A DNA stretch of 64,000 bases, from positions 1-64,000 of the forward strand of contig JARLHV010000046.1 in the NCBI GenBank assembly GCA_031292055.1, read 5' to 3'. The stretch is from Desulfosporosinus sp. Its GTDB lineage: Bacteria; Bacillota; Desulfitobacteriia; Desulfitobacteriales; Desulfitobacteriaceae. The notes under the pieces were generated by a model. The model did no database searches. It had not been told where the DNA came from and saw only the letters and a program-made list of their open reading frames with translations. Below, piece after piece: positions 35,968 to 44,524 of the stretch. Made by a program: the position numbers and the translations under genes. Position 1 is the stretch's first letter. The number at the start of each line of letters is the position of its first letter.

Positions 35968-37290
35968 ATGGTTGAAAAAGATCTTGAAAAGGAATATCAA
36001 GCAAGCTTACAATATCTCGTTAACCTGACAACATTCGGCATTAATTTTGGTTTGGGGCGTATTGAAGAACTTCTTAAGCGGTTAGGGAACCCGGAAAGGA
36101 CCTTGCGCGTGATACATGTGGGTGGGACGAATGGCAAGGGTTCGACAACGGTTATGATCGCGCGTATTTTAAAGAGCGCAGGGCATAAAGTGGGTGTGTT
36201 TACTTCGCCTCATATGCATGATTGGCGTGAGCGCATGGTAATTAATGGCCAGATGATTGCTAAGGAAAAAGTCATTCAGGTGATTAAACGCGTGGTTCCA
36301 CTTTTGGAGAACATGGTTGCTGAAGGATTCGAGCATCCAACCGAGTTTGAGGTCAGTACGGCCCTGGCGTTTCTCTATTTTGCAGAAGAGAAAGTAGATT
36401 TTGCTGTAATTGAAGTCGGTTTAGGTGGGGCAATCGATTCGACGAATGTGGTTTCCCCTCTGATCTCTGTCATTACGAATGTGGGAATGGATCACATGGA
36501 TTATTTAGGTTCCGATGTGGTCTCTATCGCTAAAGTAAAAGCGGGAATTATTAAACCGCATTCGATTGTGGTAACGGCTTCTGAAAACCCAGACGTGATT
36601 CACGTGTTGCGTGAACAAGCTAAAGCCATGGGCGTTCCGCTTTGGCTGGTAGGGGAAGATGTTCGCTTTGAAAGCAAGTGGAGTGGAGAGCTGGAACAGG
36701 AATTTGATCTGGTCGGATTGCACTCGATCTATTCTAAGTTGCGCTTGAGTTTGATTGGCTTACACCAACTTAGCAATGCTGCCACTGCGGTGACAGTTTG
36801 TGAATTGCTGAAAAGTGACTATGGGGTTAGTATTCCTCGAGAGGCTATTTATACCGGATTGAGAGAGGTAGAGTGGCCGGGGCGTTTAGAGCTACTTTCC
36901 CTGAAGCCTAAAATCCTTCTGGATGGGGCGCATAATGTCGATGGAGCTGTGGCTCTAACTCAGGCTATCCCCCTTTATACACGGAATCGCCTCATACTTT
37001 GTCTAGGGATGCTCGCGGATAAAGAACGGGAAAAAGTGGTTACTATGCTTGTCCCACTGGCAGACGAAATCATCATCACTCGTCCTGATTCACCACGTGC
37101 GGGGGATTGGCGGGCCCTGGGAAGTTTGGCCGAACAACATGGCCGACCAGTAACGTGCATCGAAAACCCTAAAGAAGCGGTTATTTATGCGCTCAGTTGT
37201 CTTAGGGAAAACGACATGCTTTGTGTAACTGGTTCAATCTATATGCTGGCAGATGCTCGCCAAGCCTTAATAGAAAAATTGAAACATTAA
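35968..37290 (+). CDS. folC: Folylpolyglutamate synthase / dihydrofolate synthase
   Basis: A 440-aa Mur-ligase-type enzyme. P-loop GGTNGKGS at 52-59, FTSPHMHDWRERM, EVGLGGAIDSTN, and DGAHNVDGA near residue 315. It adds glutamate residues to folates. ATG 35968 has GGAGGGGAAAG upstream. valS-folC is a common order in Firmicutes. Confidence 0.95.
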   Translation: MVEKDLEKEYQASLQYLVNLTTFGINFGLGRIEELLKRLGNPERTLRVIHVGGTNGKGSTTVMIARILKSAGHKVGVFTSPHMHDWRERMVINGQMIAKEKVIQVIKRVVPLLENMVAEGFEHPTEFEVSTALAFLYFAEEKVDFAVIEVGLGGAIDSTNVVSPLISVITNVGMDHMDYLGSDVVSIAKVKAGIIKPHSIVVTASENPDVIHVLREQAKAMGVPLWLVGEDVRFESKWSGELEQEFDLVGLHSIYSKLRLSLIGLHQLSNAATAVTVCELLKSDYGVSIPREAIYTGLREVEWPGRLELLSLKPKILLDGAHNVDGAVALTQAIPLYTRNRLILCLGMLADKEREKVVTMLVPLADEIIITRPDSPRAGDWRALGSLAEQHGRPVTCIENPKEAVIYALSCLRENDMLCVTGSIYMLADARQALIEKLKH

Positions 37291-37325
37291 CAAGTTATCA
37301 GGGTATAGAGTACGAGTGATAAAAA

Positions 37326-37367
37326 CTTAACATACAATTTACACAAACCCACTAAGATTTGATATAA
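37326..37367 (+). promoter_or_regulatory. Pho-box-like promoter of the phosphate transport pair
   Basis: TTAACA (37326-37331) and TTTACA (37337-37342) are exactly 11 bp apart, the PhoP-box period. The -10 TATAAT is at 37362-37367. This fits the genes downstream. Confidence 0.6.
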
Positions 37368-37492
37368 TACTTCGTGGAATGAAGCTGTAATATCCTAATA
37401 TTCGTACTTCATGTTGAAAAGATACGAAATTTGTCTGTATGAAGCTGTTTCCGTGGAGGTCTAAGAAAAATTACAGGTGGGGGTTATTTTTT

Positions 37493-38119
37493 ATGTTCGG
37501 TTTGTCACCAAAAGAAGATAAATTTTATCAACTTTTTGCCCAAAGTACCGAAATCATTACTAAATCGCTTAATAGGCTCCAAGGAATTATGCAGCAAGAT
37601 TTTGTTTCAGCTGAAGACGCTGCTCAGATGCAGCGGTTTGAGCATGAAGCAGACAATGTCACTTCGCAAATCTTAGAACGACTGAATTCCACGTTTATTA
37701 CTCCGTTGGACCGTGAAGATATCTATAAGTTGGCCCAGGTTCTGGATGATATCGTTGATTATGCCGAAGGCACTGTGGAACGCATGCTTCTTTACCGGAC
37801 GGGCAAACCTTCACTGGGAACACAGGAACTTGTCCATTTGGTGGGATTGGCAGCAGAGCAAATTCAGGCGGCTTTCTCTTGTCTGGGGCATATTCACTTT
37901 AAAAAAGCCAAGATCCAAGCTGCAGCCGAAGAGATCTATCATCTGGAAAGTGCTGGGGACAAGCTTTACCGACAAGAAGTAGCCCGTTTGTTCGAACACG
38001 AGAAAGACCCGATTGAGATTATCAAATGGAAAGAGATCTTGGAACATATTGAATCAACGTTAGATCATTGCGAATCGATTGCAGACCTTCTCAAAAGTGT
38101 GGTCTTAAAATATGACTAA
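37493..38119 (+). CDS. PhoU-like DUF47 protein, Pit accessory
   Basis: A 208-aa all-helical protein of the DUF47/PhoU-related family: FGLSPKEDKFYQLFAQ at the start, then FEHEADNVTSQILERLNSTFITPLDREDIYKLAQVLDDIVDYAE, the conserved core. These proteins accompany Pit transporters and probably regulate them. The start ATG 37493 (GGTGGGGG about 10 nt upstream) gives the family length; the open frame continues 18 codons further up. The last 8 nt overlap pit. Confidence 0.92.
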   Translation: MFGLSPKEDKFYQLFAQSTEIITKSLNRLQGIMQQDFVSAEDAAQMQRFEHEADNVTSQILERLNSTFITPLDREDIYKLAQVLDDIVDYAEGTVERMLLYRTGKPSLGTQELVHLVGLAAEQIQAAFSCLGHIHFKKAKIQAAAEEIYHLESAGDKLYRQEVARLFEHEKDPIEIIKWKEILEHIESTLDHCESIADLLKSVVLKYD

Positions 38120-39119
38120 TCTAGGTGTTATGTTAGTCATTGTGGTGTTTTTAGGCCTTGTTTTTGACTATATCAATGGATTTCATGATACGGCTAATGC
38201 TATTGCTACGAGTGTTTCGACTCGGGCCTTAACACCAAAACAGGCTGTAATTCTTGCCTCTATATTTAATCTTGTTGGGGCCCTCTATAGTACCGGGGTT
38301 GCCCAAACCATTGCCAAAGATATCATTTCACCAAAATATGTGACCCAAGTGGTGGTGATTGCCGCTTTGCTCAGCGCAATCACTTGGAACCTCGTCACTT
38401 GGTTACTGGGAATTCCCAGCAGTTCTTCGCACGCCATTATTGGTGGCATGAGCGGAGCTGCCGTTGCTAGTGTAGGATTTAGCGTCTTGCAGTGGGAGGG
38501 TTTGGGCAAGATTTTGGCAGCGTTAATCTTTTCCCCAATTGTGGGGATGATTTTTGGTTTTATTATTATGAAGTTGTTGGCCTTTATTTTTGCTCATTCT
38601 GCACCATCCCGTGTTAATCACGGATTTAAGAAAATGCAAATTTTCTCTGCGGGCCTGTTGGCCTTTAACCATGGATCCAATGATGCTCAGAAGTCGATGG
38701 GAATTATCACCATGGCTCTCATCTCCGCTGGGCTGCAAGCTCAAACCGTTCTGGCCCCACCCATATGGGTTAAACTTGCCTGTGCTTTGGCCATGTCTCT
38801 GGGAACTGCTGCAGGAGGGTGGAAGATCATTCATACCATGGGCGGGAAGATTTTTAAATTGGAGCCCATAAACGGGTTTGCTGCAGATTTAAGTTCATCA
38901 ATTGTCATCTGGTCAGCGACTGTATTTCCGGGTCTCCATCTCCCTGTTTCCACCACCCATGTCGTTTCAGGTTCGATCATGGGGGTCGGGAGCGCTAAGC
39001 GGGTTTCCGCAGTACGCTGGGGTGTGGCTCAACAAATGCTCATTGCTTGGGTTGTAACAATTCCCACAACATCCCTGCTGGCTGCACTTTATTTTACAGT
39101 GTTGTCTAAACTTATTTGA
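38112..39119 (+). CDS. pit: Low-affinity inorganic phosphate transporter (PiT family)
   Basis: A 335-aa membrane protein with about ten helices and the duplicated PiT signature: DYINGFHDTANAIATSVSTRAL near the start and FNHGSNDAQKSMGIITMALI in the middle; PVSTTHVVSGSIMGVG near the end. It imports phosphate (or sulfate-like anions in some members) with a cation. Start overlaps the DUF47 gene by 8 nt, so the pair is translationally coupled. Confidence 0.93.
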   Translation: MTNLGVMLVIVVFLGLVFDYINGFHDTANAIATSVSTRALTPKQAVILASIFNLVGALYSTGVAQTIAKDIISPKYVTQVVVIAALLSAITWNLVTWLLGIPSSSSHAIIGGMSGAAVASVGFSVLQWEGLGKILAALIFSPIVGMIFGFIIMKLLAFIFAHSAPSRVNHGFKKMQIFSAGLLAFNHGSNDAQKSMGIITMALISAGLQAQTVLAPPIWVKLACALAMSLGTAAGGWKIIHTMGGKIFKLEPINGFAADLSSSIVIWSATVFPGLHLPVSTTHVVSGSIMGVGSAKRVSAVRWGVAQQMLIAWVVTIPTTSLLAALYFTVLSKLI

Positions 39120-39281
39120 TAGGTGTATAGTCGTGGTTCGAAGACAACGATCGAATTCCGCGTAGGCCTTGGTCAAGAGATCAAGGTCTCTTTAGATTCA
39201 CATTTAGAGTCTATTTCCCTCATTGCCCACATATCTTCCTGTAAAAGGGTTGTCCAAGCAACACGGAAGGGGAATGGGAGC

Positions 39282-39974
39282 ATGAAAGGTTTAGAACGGA
39301 TTCGCATTGTCATTGTCTTGATCCTGGGGATGATGGCCTTGAGTTTACTGACCTGGGGGATCGGTAAGGTCTATTTGGAACTCGTAGGTCAATCAAGTCA
39401 CATGAAGGCTGAAGGAACACAAAAAAAAGTTTCAAATACCCTCGATAGCGCAGTGCTGGTCCTTCCAGAAGCGACGTTCTGGACCTGTCAGGTTGGCATC
39501 TTTCAAAGTGAAAGTAACGCGCAGTTGTATCGAGAAAAGCTTCAAGCAAGAAGCCTTAATGCCGAAGTGATAGGTGCCAAGCCGTGGACGCTGGGCATTG
39601 GGTTAGGGCATTCCGCCAATGAGTTGAAGGAGATGCGACAATCCCTGGCTGAAAAGGGAGTTTCCACCATTCCCAAACAAATGGTGCTTCCAGCCCAGAC
39701 ATTTCGTGTTGCAGGTAATTGTTCGCAACTTACGGTGGAACTCTTAACAAACGTTAATACCATTCTCCAGAAGGGGTTGACAGCTGAAGCCTTGGCTAAC
39801 GAAAAACAGGCATGGGATAGCTTGGCTGGGGATCATCCGCCCAAAGAATTGGAAGCGCTCCATGAATTGTATAGTCAAGTTCGGGAAAAAACCAATCTCG
39901 AAGAGCAAAACGCTTTGGGATTGTCGTTATATTTTGAAGCTCAGAGGGTTATTAATAAGTTTTCTGGTAAATAA
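39282..39974 (+). CDS. SPOR-domain membrane protein
   Basis: A 230-aa protein: a membrane helix at about 8-30 (RIVIVLILGMMALSLLTWGIG), then from about 66 a SPOR-type domain (FWTCQVGIFQSESNAQLYREKLQARSLNAEVI), then helical sequence. SPOR domains bind denuded peptidoglycan glycans, as at division septa or the spore cortex. ATG 39282 has GGAAGGGG upstream; the open frame reaches back to 39123 without a ribosome site. No gene partner is evident. Confidence 0.78.
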   Translation: MKGLERIRIVIVLILGMMALSLLTWGIGKVYLELVGQSSHMKAEGTQKKVSNTLDSAVLVLPEATFWTCQVGIFQSESNAQLYREKLQARSLNAEVIGAKPWTLGIGLGHSANELKEMRQSLAEKGVSTIPKQMVLPAQTFRVAGNCSQLTVELLTNVNTILQKGLTAEALANEKQAWDSLAGDHPPKELEALHELYSQVREKTNLEEQNALGLSLYFEAQRVINKFSGK

Positions 39975-40117
39975 TAGGATTAGAGAGGAAAAAGTAGCTT
40001 GCTCTTATTATATTTAGGTATAATGGAAAATTGTGTTTTTCTTGGATAGTGATATAATTAACTATCTATAACTATCTATATTTTTACATATTATAGTTGA
40101 GAAATGAGGGAACTTGA

Positions 40118-40750
40118 TTGAAAACGCTAAAAATTCCTGAGGCGACAATTATTCGACTATCAGTTTATTCGCGTCATCTGACTGAAGTCGATCGAAAAGG
40201 AATTATAACGACCTCCTCAGGGGATATTGCTGATGGGGTTGGTGTTAGTCCTGCACAAGTACGGAAAGATTTGGCGTATTTTGGGGAATTTGGGACAAGG
40301 GGCGTTGGGTACAATGTCAAAGATCTCCGTCAACATATTTTGAGGATTCTTGGTTTGAGCGTGGATTGGAGCGTTACCCTAGTTGGGGTTGGAAACTTAG
40401 GGTTGGCTTTAAGTTCCTATAAAGGGTTTAGTGAACGAGGATTTATTATTACCAGTATTTTTGATTCGGATCCCGCTAAGGTGGGAACTAAGATTGGCAA
40501 TGTGGAAGTTTTGCCTATAGAGCAATTAGAAGTAGTGGTGAAACAAAACCGCACTCAGATTGGCATTGTTGCTGTGCCCGCGGTCGCAGCACAAGAAATC
40601 GCTGATCAATTGATTAAAGCTGGAGTGCAAGCTATTTTGAACTTTGCACCAGTGGTATTAAATGTCCCTCCGGAGATTGAGCTTCGCAATGTTGATCTAG
40701 TGGTAAACCTTGAAGTATTGACATTTAATGTGGGCGCTCAGTGGTTTTAG
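40118..40750 (+). CDS. rex: Redox-sensing transcriptional repressor Rex
   Basis: A 210-aa regulator. The N-terminal winged helix reads IPEATIIRLSVYSRHL ... VSPAQVRKDLAYFGEFGTRGVGY, followed by a Rossmann NAD(H) domain (LVGVGNLGLALSSYKGF; IFDSDPAKVG). Rex releases DNA at high NADH/NAD+ and controls anaerobic metabolism. TTG start with GAGGG upstream. Candidate -10 boxes are TATAAT at 40019 and 40053, and a 10-bp direct repeat (ACTATCTATA twice, 40061-40080) sits at the likely start of transcription. No Rex-type TTGTGA palindrome was found there. Confidence 0.95.
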   Translation: MKTLKIPEATIIRLSVYSRHLTEVDRKGIITTSSGDIADGVGVSPAQVRKDLAYFGEFGTRGVGYNVKDLRQHILRILGLSVDWSVTLVGVGNLGLALSSYKGFSERGFIITSIFDSDPAKVGTKIGNVEVLPIEQLEVVVKQNRTQIGIVAVPAVAAQEIADQLIKAGVQAILNFAPVVLNVPPEIELRNVDLVVNLEVLTFNVGAQWF

Positions 40751-40769
40751 GTGTTCAATAATTGAACTG

Positions 40770-40799
40770 TTGTATATCAATGGGCATCTGTCGTATAAT
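40770..40799 (+). promoter_or_regulatory. Promoter of the riboswitch-cimA unit
   Basis: TTGTAT (40770-40775), 18 nt spacer, TATAAT (40794-40799). Confidence 0.65.
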
Positions 40800-40811
40800 A
40801 GAATTATAAGA

Positions 40812-40897
40812 AGTGTGTCTAGGGTTCCGCCGCAAGGGTCTGGACCGAGCGATACTGGTTGGATAGTGCCAACTACACCGTGTGGGAGAAAAGCCCC
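40812..40897 (+). ncRNA. ykkC-family riboswitch, probably ppGpp class (subtype 2a)
   Basis: Conserved ykkC blocks occur in order: TCTAGGGTTCCG (40818-40829), GGTCTGGACCGAG (about 40837-40850), and ACACCGTGTGGGAGAAAAGCCCC (about 40875-40896; the GGGAnAAAAGCCC core is diagnostic). Subtypes of this aptamer sense guanidine, ppGpp, PRPP or (d)ADP/(d)CDP. Subtype 2a (ppGpp) is known from branched-chain amino acid genes, which fits cimA here. Ligand assignment is by context only. The aptamer's last conserved bases also form the 5' side of the terminator. Confidence 0.85.
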
Positions 40898-40934
40898 GTG
40901 GCAAGTTCTTTGGAGAACTGTCCACGGGGCTTTT
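40889..40934 (+). terminator. Riboswitch expression-platform terminator
   Basis: AAAAGCCCCGTGG pairs with CCACGGGGCTTTT; inside, AGTTCT pairs with AGAACT. It shares AAAAGCCCC with the aptamer, so ligand binding should prevent it and turn cimA on. Confidence 0.92.
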
Positions 40935-40961
40935 AAGGTGTTAAGAAAGAGGGGGAGAAGT

Positions 40962-42587
40962 TTGAATCAAAGTCAGGAGAAGAAAAAAATTACGGTTTAC
41001 GATACTACGCTGCGGGATGGGGCTCAAGGAGAAGGAATTCATTTTTCAACACAAGATAAGTTGAGTTATGTAAAACGGATTGAAGAGATGGGAAGTCTTT
41101 ATGTGGAAGCGGGTTGGCCTGGTGCGAATCCACGTGATGAGGAGCTTTTCCAGCTAGTGCATGAATTACACCTCCCTCAGGTGCGCATTGCGGCGTTTGG
41201 AAGTACTTGCAAAGTCAATGAATCCCCAGAAAATAGTAATATTTTACTAAATCTTCTGGCTTCTAAAGCTGAAACGATTACGATCTTTGGGAAGTCGTGG
41301 GAACTGCATGTTCGGGATGTATTGCGGACCACCAATGAGGAGAACCTGCGTATGATTCGGGAGTCAGTAGCTTTTTTAGTTTCACAAGGGCGAGAAGTTT
41401 TTTTTGATGGTGAACATTTTTTTGACGGCTTTAAGGAGAAGCCAGATTATGCTTTAAAGTGTGTTGCCGCTGCGCTTGAGGCTGGAGCGACGATGGCCAT
41501 TTTATGTGATACAAATGGAGGATGCTTGCCTAGAGAAATTACTCAAGGGGTTCAGGCGGTCAGGCAGGCATTTTCACATCAAGAACTTGGAATTCATGTC
41601 CATAACGATGGTGGGCTCGCTGTGGCTAATTCCTACGTTGCGGTGGAAGCTGGGGTAACTCAAATTCAGGGGACTTGGAATGGGTTTGGGGAAAGGTGCG
41701 GTAATGCTAATTTAAGCACTCTTATTCCTTTGTTACAGATCAAAGGGGGATACGAAGTCGTTTCTGAATCAGCGTTGTTAAAGATCACCGCTTTTTCTCG
41801 CTTCGTTGCCGAGTTAACCAACGCGCCCTTTGATGATAAGCAACCATATGTGGGTCGCAGTGCTTTTGCGCATAAAGCAGGTATGCACGTAGATGCAATT
41901 CTCAAAAACCAACGTTCCTTTGAGCACATGGATCCAGCTGGGGTCGGCAATGAGCGACGTATTTTAATTTCGGATCAAGCCGGAAAGGCCAATATTTTGG
42001 AACGTTTGCGGCGTTTTGAGTCGACAATTAATAAAGATGACCCACGGGTTGAGAAGACTATGGTCGAGATCAAAGAGTTAGAGCATAGTGGGTTTCAGTT
42101 TGAGGCAGCTGAAGGGAGTCTCGATCTATTACTGTTGCGGATACTTGGGAAGTATCCCGCTCCTCCGTTTGAAGTCTTAGATTATCATGTTTGGAGTGAT
42201 CCCCTGAGGGGAGAACTTGATTCTGTCGCAGTTGTCAAGGTCAAAGTGGGTCAAGAATCAGTGCAAATTGCTTCTGAGGGAAATGGCCCAGTGAATGCCT
42301 TGGACACGGCATTGAGACAAGCCCTGGTAGGTTTCTTCCCGATTTTGGGGAAAAGTGAGTTGGTAGATTATAAGGTGAGGGTTTTGGATGGCTCGCGTGG
42401 TACAGAAGCCATTGTGCGCGTCATTATAGATACCCGCCTGGATAATGAAGTTTGGGGAACGATCGGGGTATCCAAGAATATACTGAAGGCAAGTACTCAG
42501 GCGTTGCTTGATGCGATCAATTGGACAATTTGGAGAGGGTCCTCCGCGCGGCAAGTCCTCAGTCCTGCGCTGGGTGTGTCAAATTAA
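40962..42587 (+). CDS. cimA: Citramalate synthase (HMGL-like/isopropylmalate synthase family)
   Basis: A 541-aa enzyme: YDTTLRDGAQGEGIHFSTQDK (active-site start), GIHVHNDGGLAVANSYVAVEAG (metal-binding HxHND), FGERCGNANL, and a C-terminal LeuA-like regulatory domain from about 410. Family length and the GIHFS variant fit the citramalate synthase branch, which condenses pyruvate and acetyl-CoA for isoleucine synthesis; 2-isopropylmalate or homocitrate synthase is less likely. The start is TTG 40962 (GGGGGAG upstream), after the riboswitch terminator. The upstream open frame runs through the riboswitch and is not coding. Confidence 0.9.
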   Translation: MNQSQEKKKITVYDTTLRDGAQGEGIHFSTQDKLSYVKRIEEMGSLYVEAGWPGANPRDEELFQLVHELHLPQVRIAAFGSTCKVNESPENSNILLNLLASKAETITIFGKSWELHVRDVLRTTNEENLRMIRESVAFLVSQGREVFFDGEHFFDGFKEKPDYALKCVAAALEAGATMAILCDTNGGCLPREITQGVQAVRQAFSHQELGIHVHNDGGLAVANSYVAVEAGVTQIQGTWNGFGERCGNANLSTLIPLLQIKGGYEVVSESALLKITAFSRFVAELTNAPFDDKQPYVGRSAFAHKAGMHVDAILKNQRSFEHMDPAGVGNERRILISDQAGKANILERLRRFESTINKDDPRVEKTMVEIKELEHSGFQFEAAEGSLDLLLLRILGKYPAPPFEVLDYHVWSDPLRGELDSVAVVKVKVGQESVQIASEGNGPVNALDTALRQALVGFFPILGKSELVDYKVRVLDGSRGTEAIVRVIIDTRLDNEVWGTIGVSKNILKASTQALLDAINWTIWRGSSARQVLSPALGVSN

Positions 42588-42613
42588 GGCTTTAATTTAA
42601 GCCTTAATTTTTC
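42584..42613 (+). terminator. Terminator after cimA
   Basis: TTAAGGCTT pairs with AAGCCTTAA, followed by TTTTTC. It overlaps the cimA stop codon. Confidence 0.85.
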
Positions 42614-42652
42614 AAAGGTTCAAAGGTTTAAAGGTTTAAAGGTTTAAAGGTT
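42612..42652. repeat. Short tandem repeat, about five 8-bp units
   Basis: TTCAAAGG twice, then TTTAAAGG three times, directly after the cimA terminator. Probable slippage locus. Confidence 0.8.
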
Positions 42653-42723
42653 AGGGCGAAACACTGGACTAGGTTATGTTTCGTCTCAAGGCAATATTTT
42701 TGTCACTTGGCTGGCGGGAGACG

Positions 42724-42770
42724 GCAGATGATTAGGACGGAAACATGATGTTTCCGTCCTAATCATCTGC
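42724..42770. repeat. Perfect 23-bp inverted repeat with 1-nt centre
   Basis: GCAGATGATTAGGACGGAAA plus CAT (42724-42746) is repeated exactly inverted at 42748-42770. Imperfect pairing continues outward for about five bases. No gene overlaps. There is no T run, so it is not a standard terminator; it could form a cruciform or an RNA hairpin. Confidence 0.9.
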
Positions 42771-42866
42771 CATCTCTGCTTGATTGGCTGGAAACACCGC
42801 TTTCTCCCCTCTTGAGAACATCGGAAGTAGCGTTTATATATTGATGGAAATAGAACAGTGTCGAAC

Positions 42867-42895
42867 TTGCGTAGTAATGGGGAAGATGCTACACT
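42867..42895 (+). promoter_or_regulatory. Promoter of the DUF4321-maf-radC unit
   Basis: TTGCGT (42867-42872), 17 nt spacer, TACACT (42890-42895). Confidence 0.5.
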
Positions 42896-42967
42896 AATAT
42901 GTAGTCATATTCAGGGTATTTGGGCTCATGGCTAAATTCCTAGGAATGGATGGAAGGGGAAAAAACT

Positions 42968-43231
42968 ATGGCGGTTGGGCGAAATCCCTCAGGGTCAGGA
43001 AGAACTGCATTGCTCATTCTGATTGGTGCTGCGCTGGGGACTTTGGTTGGATTTGGTTTAGAAAAATACGGTATTTTTGCACCGTTTTTGCGGCCAGCCG
43101 TTATCGATGTACCCTCCCATACTTACTTGGATTTCTTTTTTTTCTCTCTTTCTTTTGGTTTTCGCTTGAGTATTACCATTGCGACGATTTTGGGAGCACT
43201 AGGCGGATATTTATTGTCAAGGAAGTGGTAA
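42968..43231 (+). CDS. DUF4321 small membrane protein
   Basis: An 87-aa protein with two membrane segments (about 15-34, TALLILIGAALGTLVGFGL, and about 60-84, GFRLSITIATILGALGGYLL). Pattern and position just before maf match DUF4321, a family of unknown function conserved in Clostridia in this place. ATG 42968 follows GGAAGGGG. The stop is one base before the maf ATG. Confidence 0.75.
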   Translation: MAVGRNPSGSGRTALLILIGAALGTLVGFGLEKYGIFAPFLRPAVIDVPSHTYLDFFFFSLSFGFRLSITIATILGALGGYLLSRKW

Positions 43232-43232
43232 T

Positions 43233-43889
43233 ATGCTCGTACTTGCTTCTTCATCTCCACGGAGGGCTATGCTGCTTCGTAAAGGAGGCTACGCCTTTGA
43301 GACGGTCAAGGTTTCTGTTTCCGAAGTGCTGTTGGATGAGATGCCACCGGATAGTGGGGTGAGACATTTGGCTATACGCAAAGCCCAAGCGGGTTTAGCC
43401 CACTGGTTAGATCTGGGAGGTAACCTTCAGGATGTTGTGTTGGGAGCGGACACGATGGTGGTCCTGGACGCCCGTGTTTTAGGGAAACCGACAACACCTG
43501 TGGAAGCAGAAGAAATGTTGCAAAGCTTAAGCGGCAGGACACACATTGTTTTAACTGGCGTGGCGTTGATTTCAGGCGCGGGAAGATTGGAAGCGAACGT
43601 GGTAAAAACTGTCGTACGTTTTCGTCAACTTTTAACGGATGAAATCAAGGCTTATGTGGTAAGCGGAGAACCTATGGATAAGGCTGGAGCCTACGGAATT
43701 CAGGGGGAAGCAGGGAAATTTGTCGCATCCTTTGCAGGATCATTGACAAATGTCATCGGCTTGCCGATGGAATATCTCTTGGAACATCTTAGGGCGTGGG
43801 GGATTGAGCAGACAAATATCGCTTCACGCGAGGTGGATGATGGATTATCGTCGTTTGAAGGATTTGCCGGAGGAATTTCTGCCACGTGA
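43233..43889 (+). CDS. maf: Maf-like nucleoside triphosphate pyrophosphatase
   Basis: A 218-aa Maf/HAM1-fold enzyme: LVLASSSPRRAMLLRKGGY at the start, GADTMVVLDARVLGKP, and GAYGIQGEAGKFV. It hydrolyses dTTP/UTP or modified nucleotides and is linked to septum control. ATG 43233 with AAGGAAGTGG upstream. The 3' end overlaps radC by 50 nt. Confidence 0.93.
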   Translation: MLVLASSSPRRAMLLRKGGYAFETVKVSVSEVLLDEMPPDSGVRHLAIRKAQAGLAHWLDLGGNLQDVVLGADTMVVLDARVLGKPTTPVEAEEMLQSLSGRTHIVLTGVALISGAGRLEANVVKTVVRFRQLLTDEIKAYVVSGEPMDKAGAYGIQGEAGKFVASFAGSLTNVIGLPMEYLLEHLRAWGIEQTNIASREVDDGLSSFEGFAGGISAT

Positions 43890-44523
43890 GCGGCTTTATC
43901 AATTAGGCCCTGAAGCTTTAGCTAATCGCGAAATTCTGGCGATTTTACTCCGTACTGGTATCAGAGGAGAAAACGTTTTAACCTTGGCCGAACGCATCTT
44001 GGTGGAGGTTGGTGGACTTTCAGGGCTAGGAAAGCTGACGGTTTATGAGTTAGCTAAAATACATGGCTTAGGAAAAGCGAAATCGGCAGAGGTGAAGGCC
44101 GCTTTGGAATTGGGACGCCGTTCAGTTTCCGTTGACCCGATGTCAAGACCTGTGGTCAATTCTCCACAAGATGTGGCGCACATAGTAATGGAAGAAATGC
44201 GGTTCCTTGATCGTGAGCATTTCCGCGTTGTTTTTTTATCGACGAAGAATCATGTTCTGGGGATTAGCCCTGTCTCGATTGGTTCACTCAATTCATCCTT
44301 GGTTCATCCACGGGAGTGTTTTAAAGAAGCAATACGGCGCAATTCAAACGCCATTATTTTATTGCACAATCACCCTAGTGGGGATCCAACTCCCAGTCCG
44401 GAAGATATTGAAGTAACACGTCGTTTGGTAGACGGAGGGGAGATTCTTGGGATTGAGGTACTTGATCACGTGATTATCGGAGATAACCGATTTATAAGTT
44501 TGAAGGAACGTGGAATCTTGTAA
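43840..44523 (+). CDS. radC: RadC/DUF2466 JAMM-domain DNA repair-like protein
   Basis: A 227-aa protein: N-terminal helix-hairpin-helix (KLTVYELAKIHGLGKAKSAEVKAA) and a C-terminal JAMM metalloprotease-like domain with H176-x-H178 (HNHPSGDPTPS) and D189. The true role is unsettled. Start ATG 43840 with GAGGTGG just upstream (ATG 43837 also possible), inside the end of maf. A TTCGA repeat fills the gap to mreB. Confidence 0.92.
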   Translation: MDYRRLKDLPEEFLPRERLYQLGPEALANREILAILLRTGIRGENVLTLAERILVEVGGLSGLGKLTVYELAKIHGLGKAKSAEVKAALELGRRSVSVDPMSRPVVNSPQDVAHIVMEEMRFLDREHFRVVFLSTKNHVLGISPVSIGSLNSSLVHPRECFKEAIRRNSNAIILLHNHPSGDPTPSPEDIEVTRRLVDGGEILGIEVLDHVIIGDNRFISLKERGIL

Positions 44524-44524
44524 C

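Noticed and set aside
40030..40060. Rex operator in the rex promoter
   Set aside because: Only TTGTGT is present; the TTGTGA-N6-TCACAA palindrome is not found.
40728..40961. N-terminal extension of cimA from an upstream ATG
   Set aside because: It would run through the riboswitch and terminator, has no ribosome site, and is unlike the enzyme family.
42928..43362. 144-codon forward frame overlapping DUF4321 and maf
   Set aside because: Cys/Leu/Phe-rich out-of-frame reading of two recognised genes.
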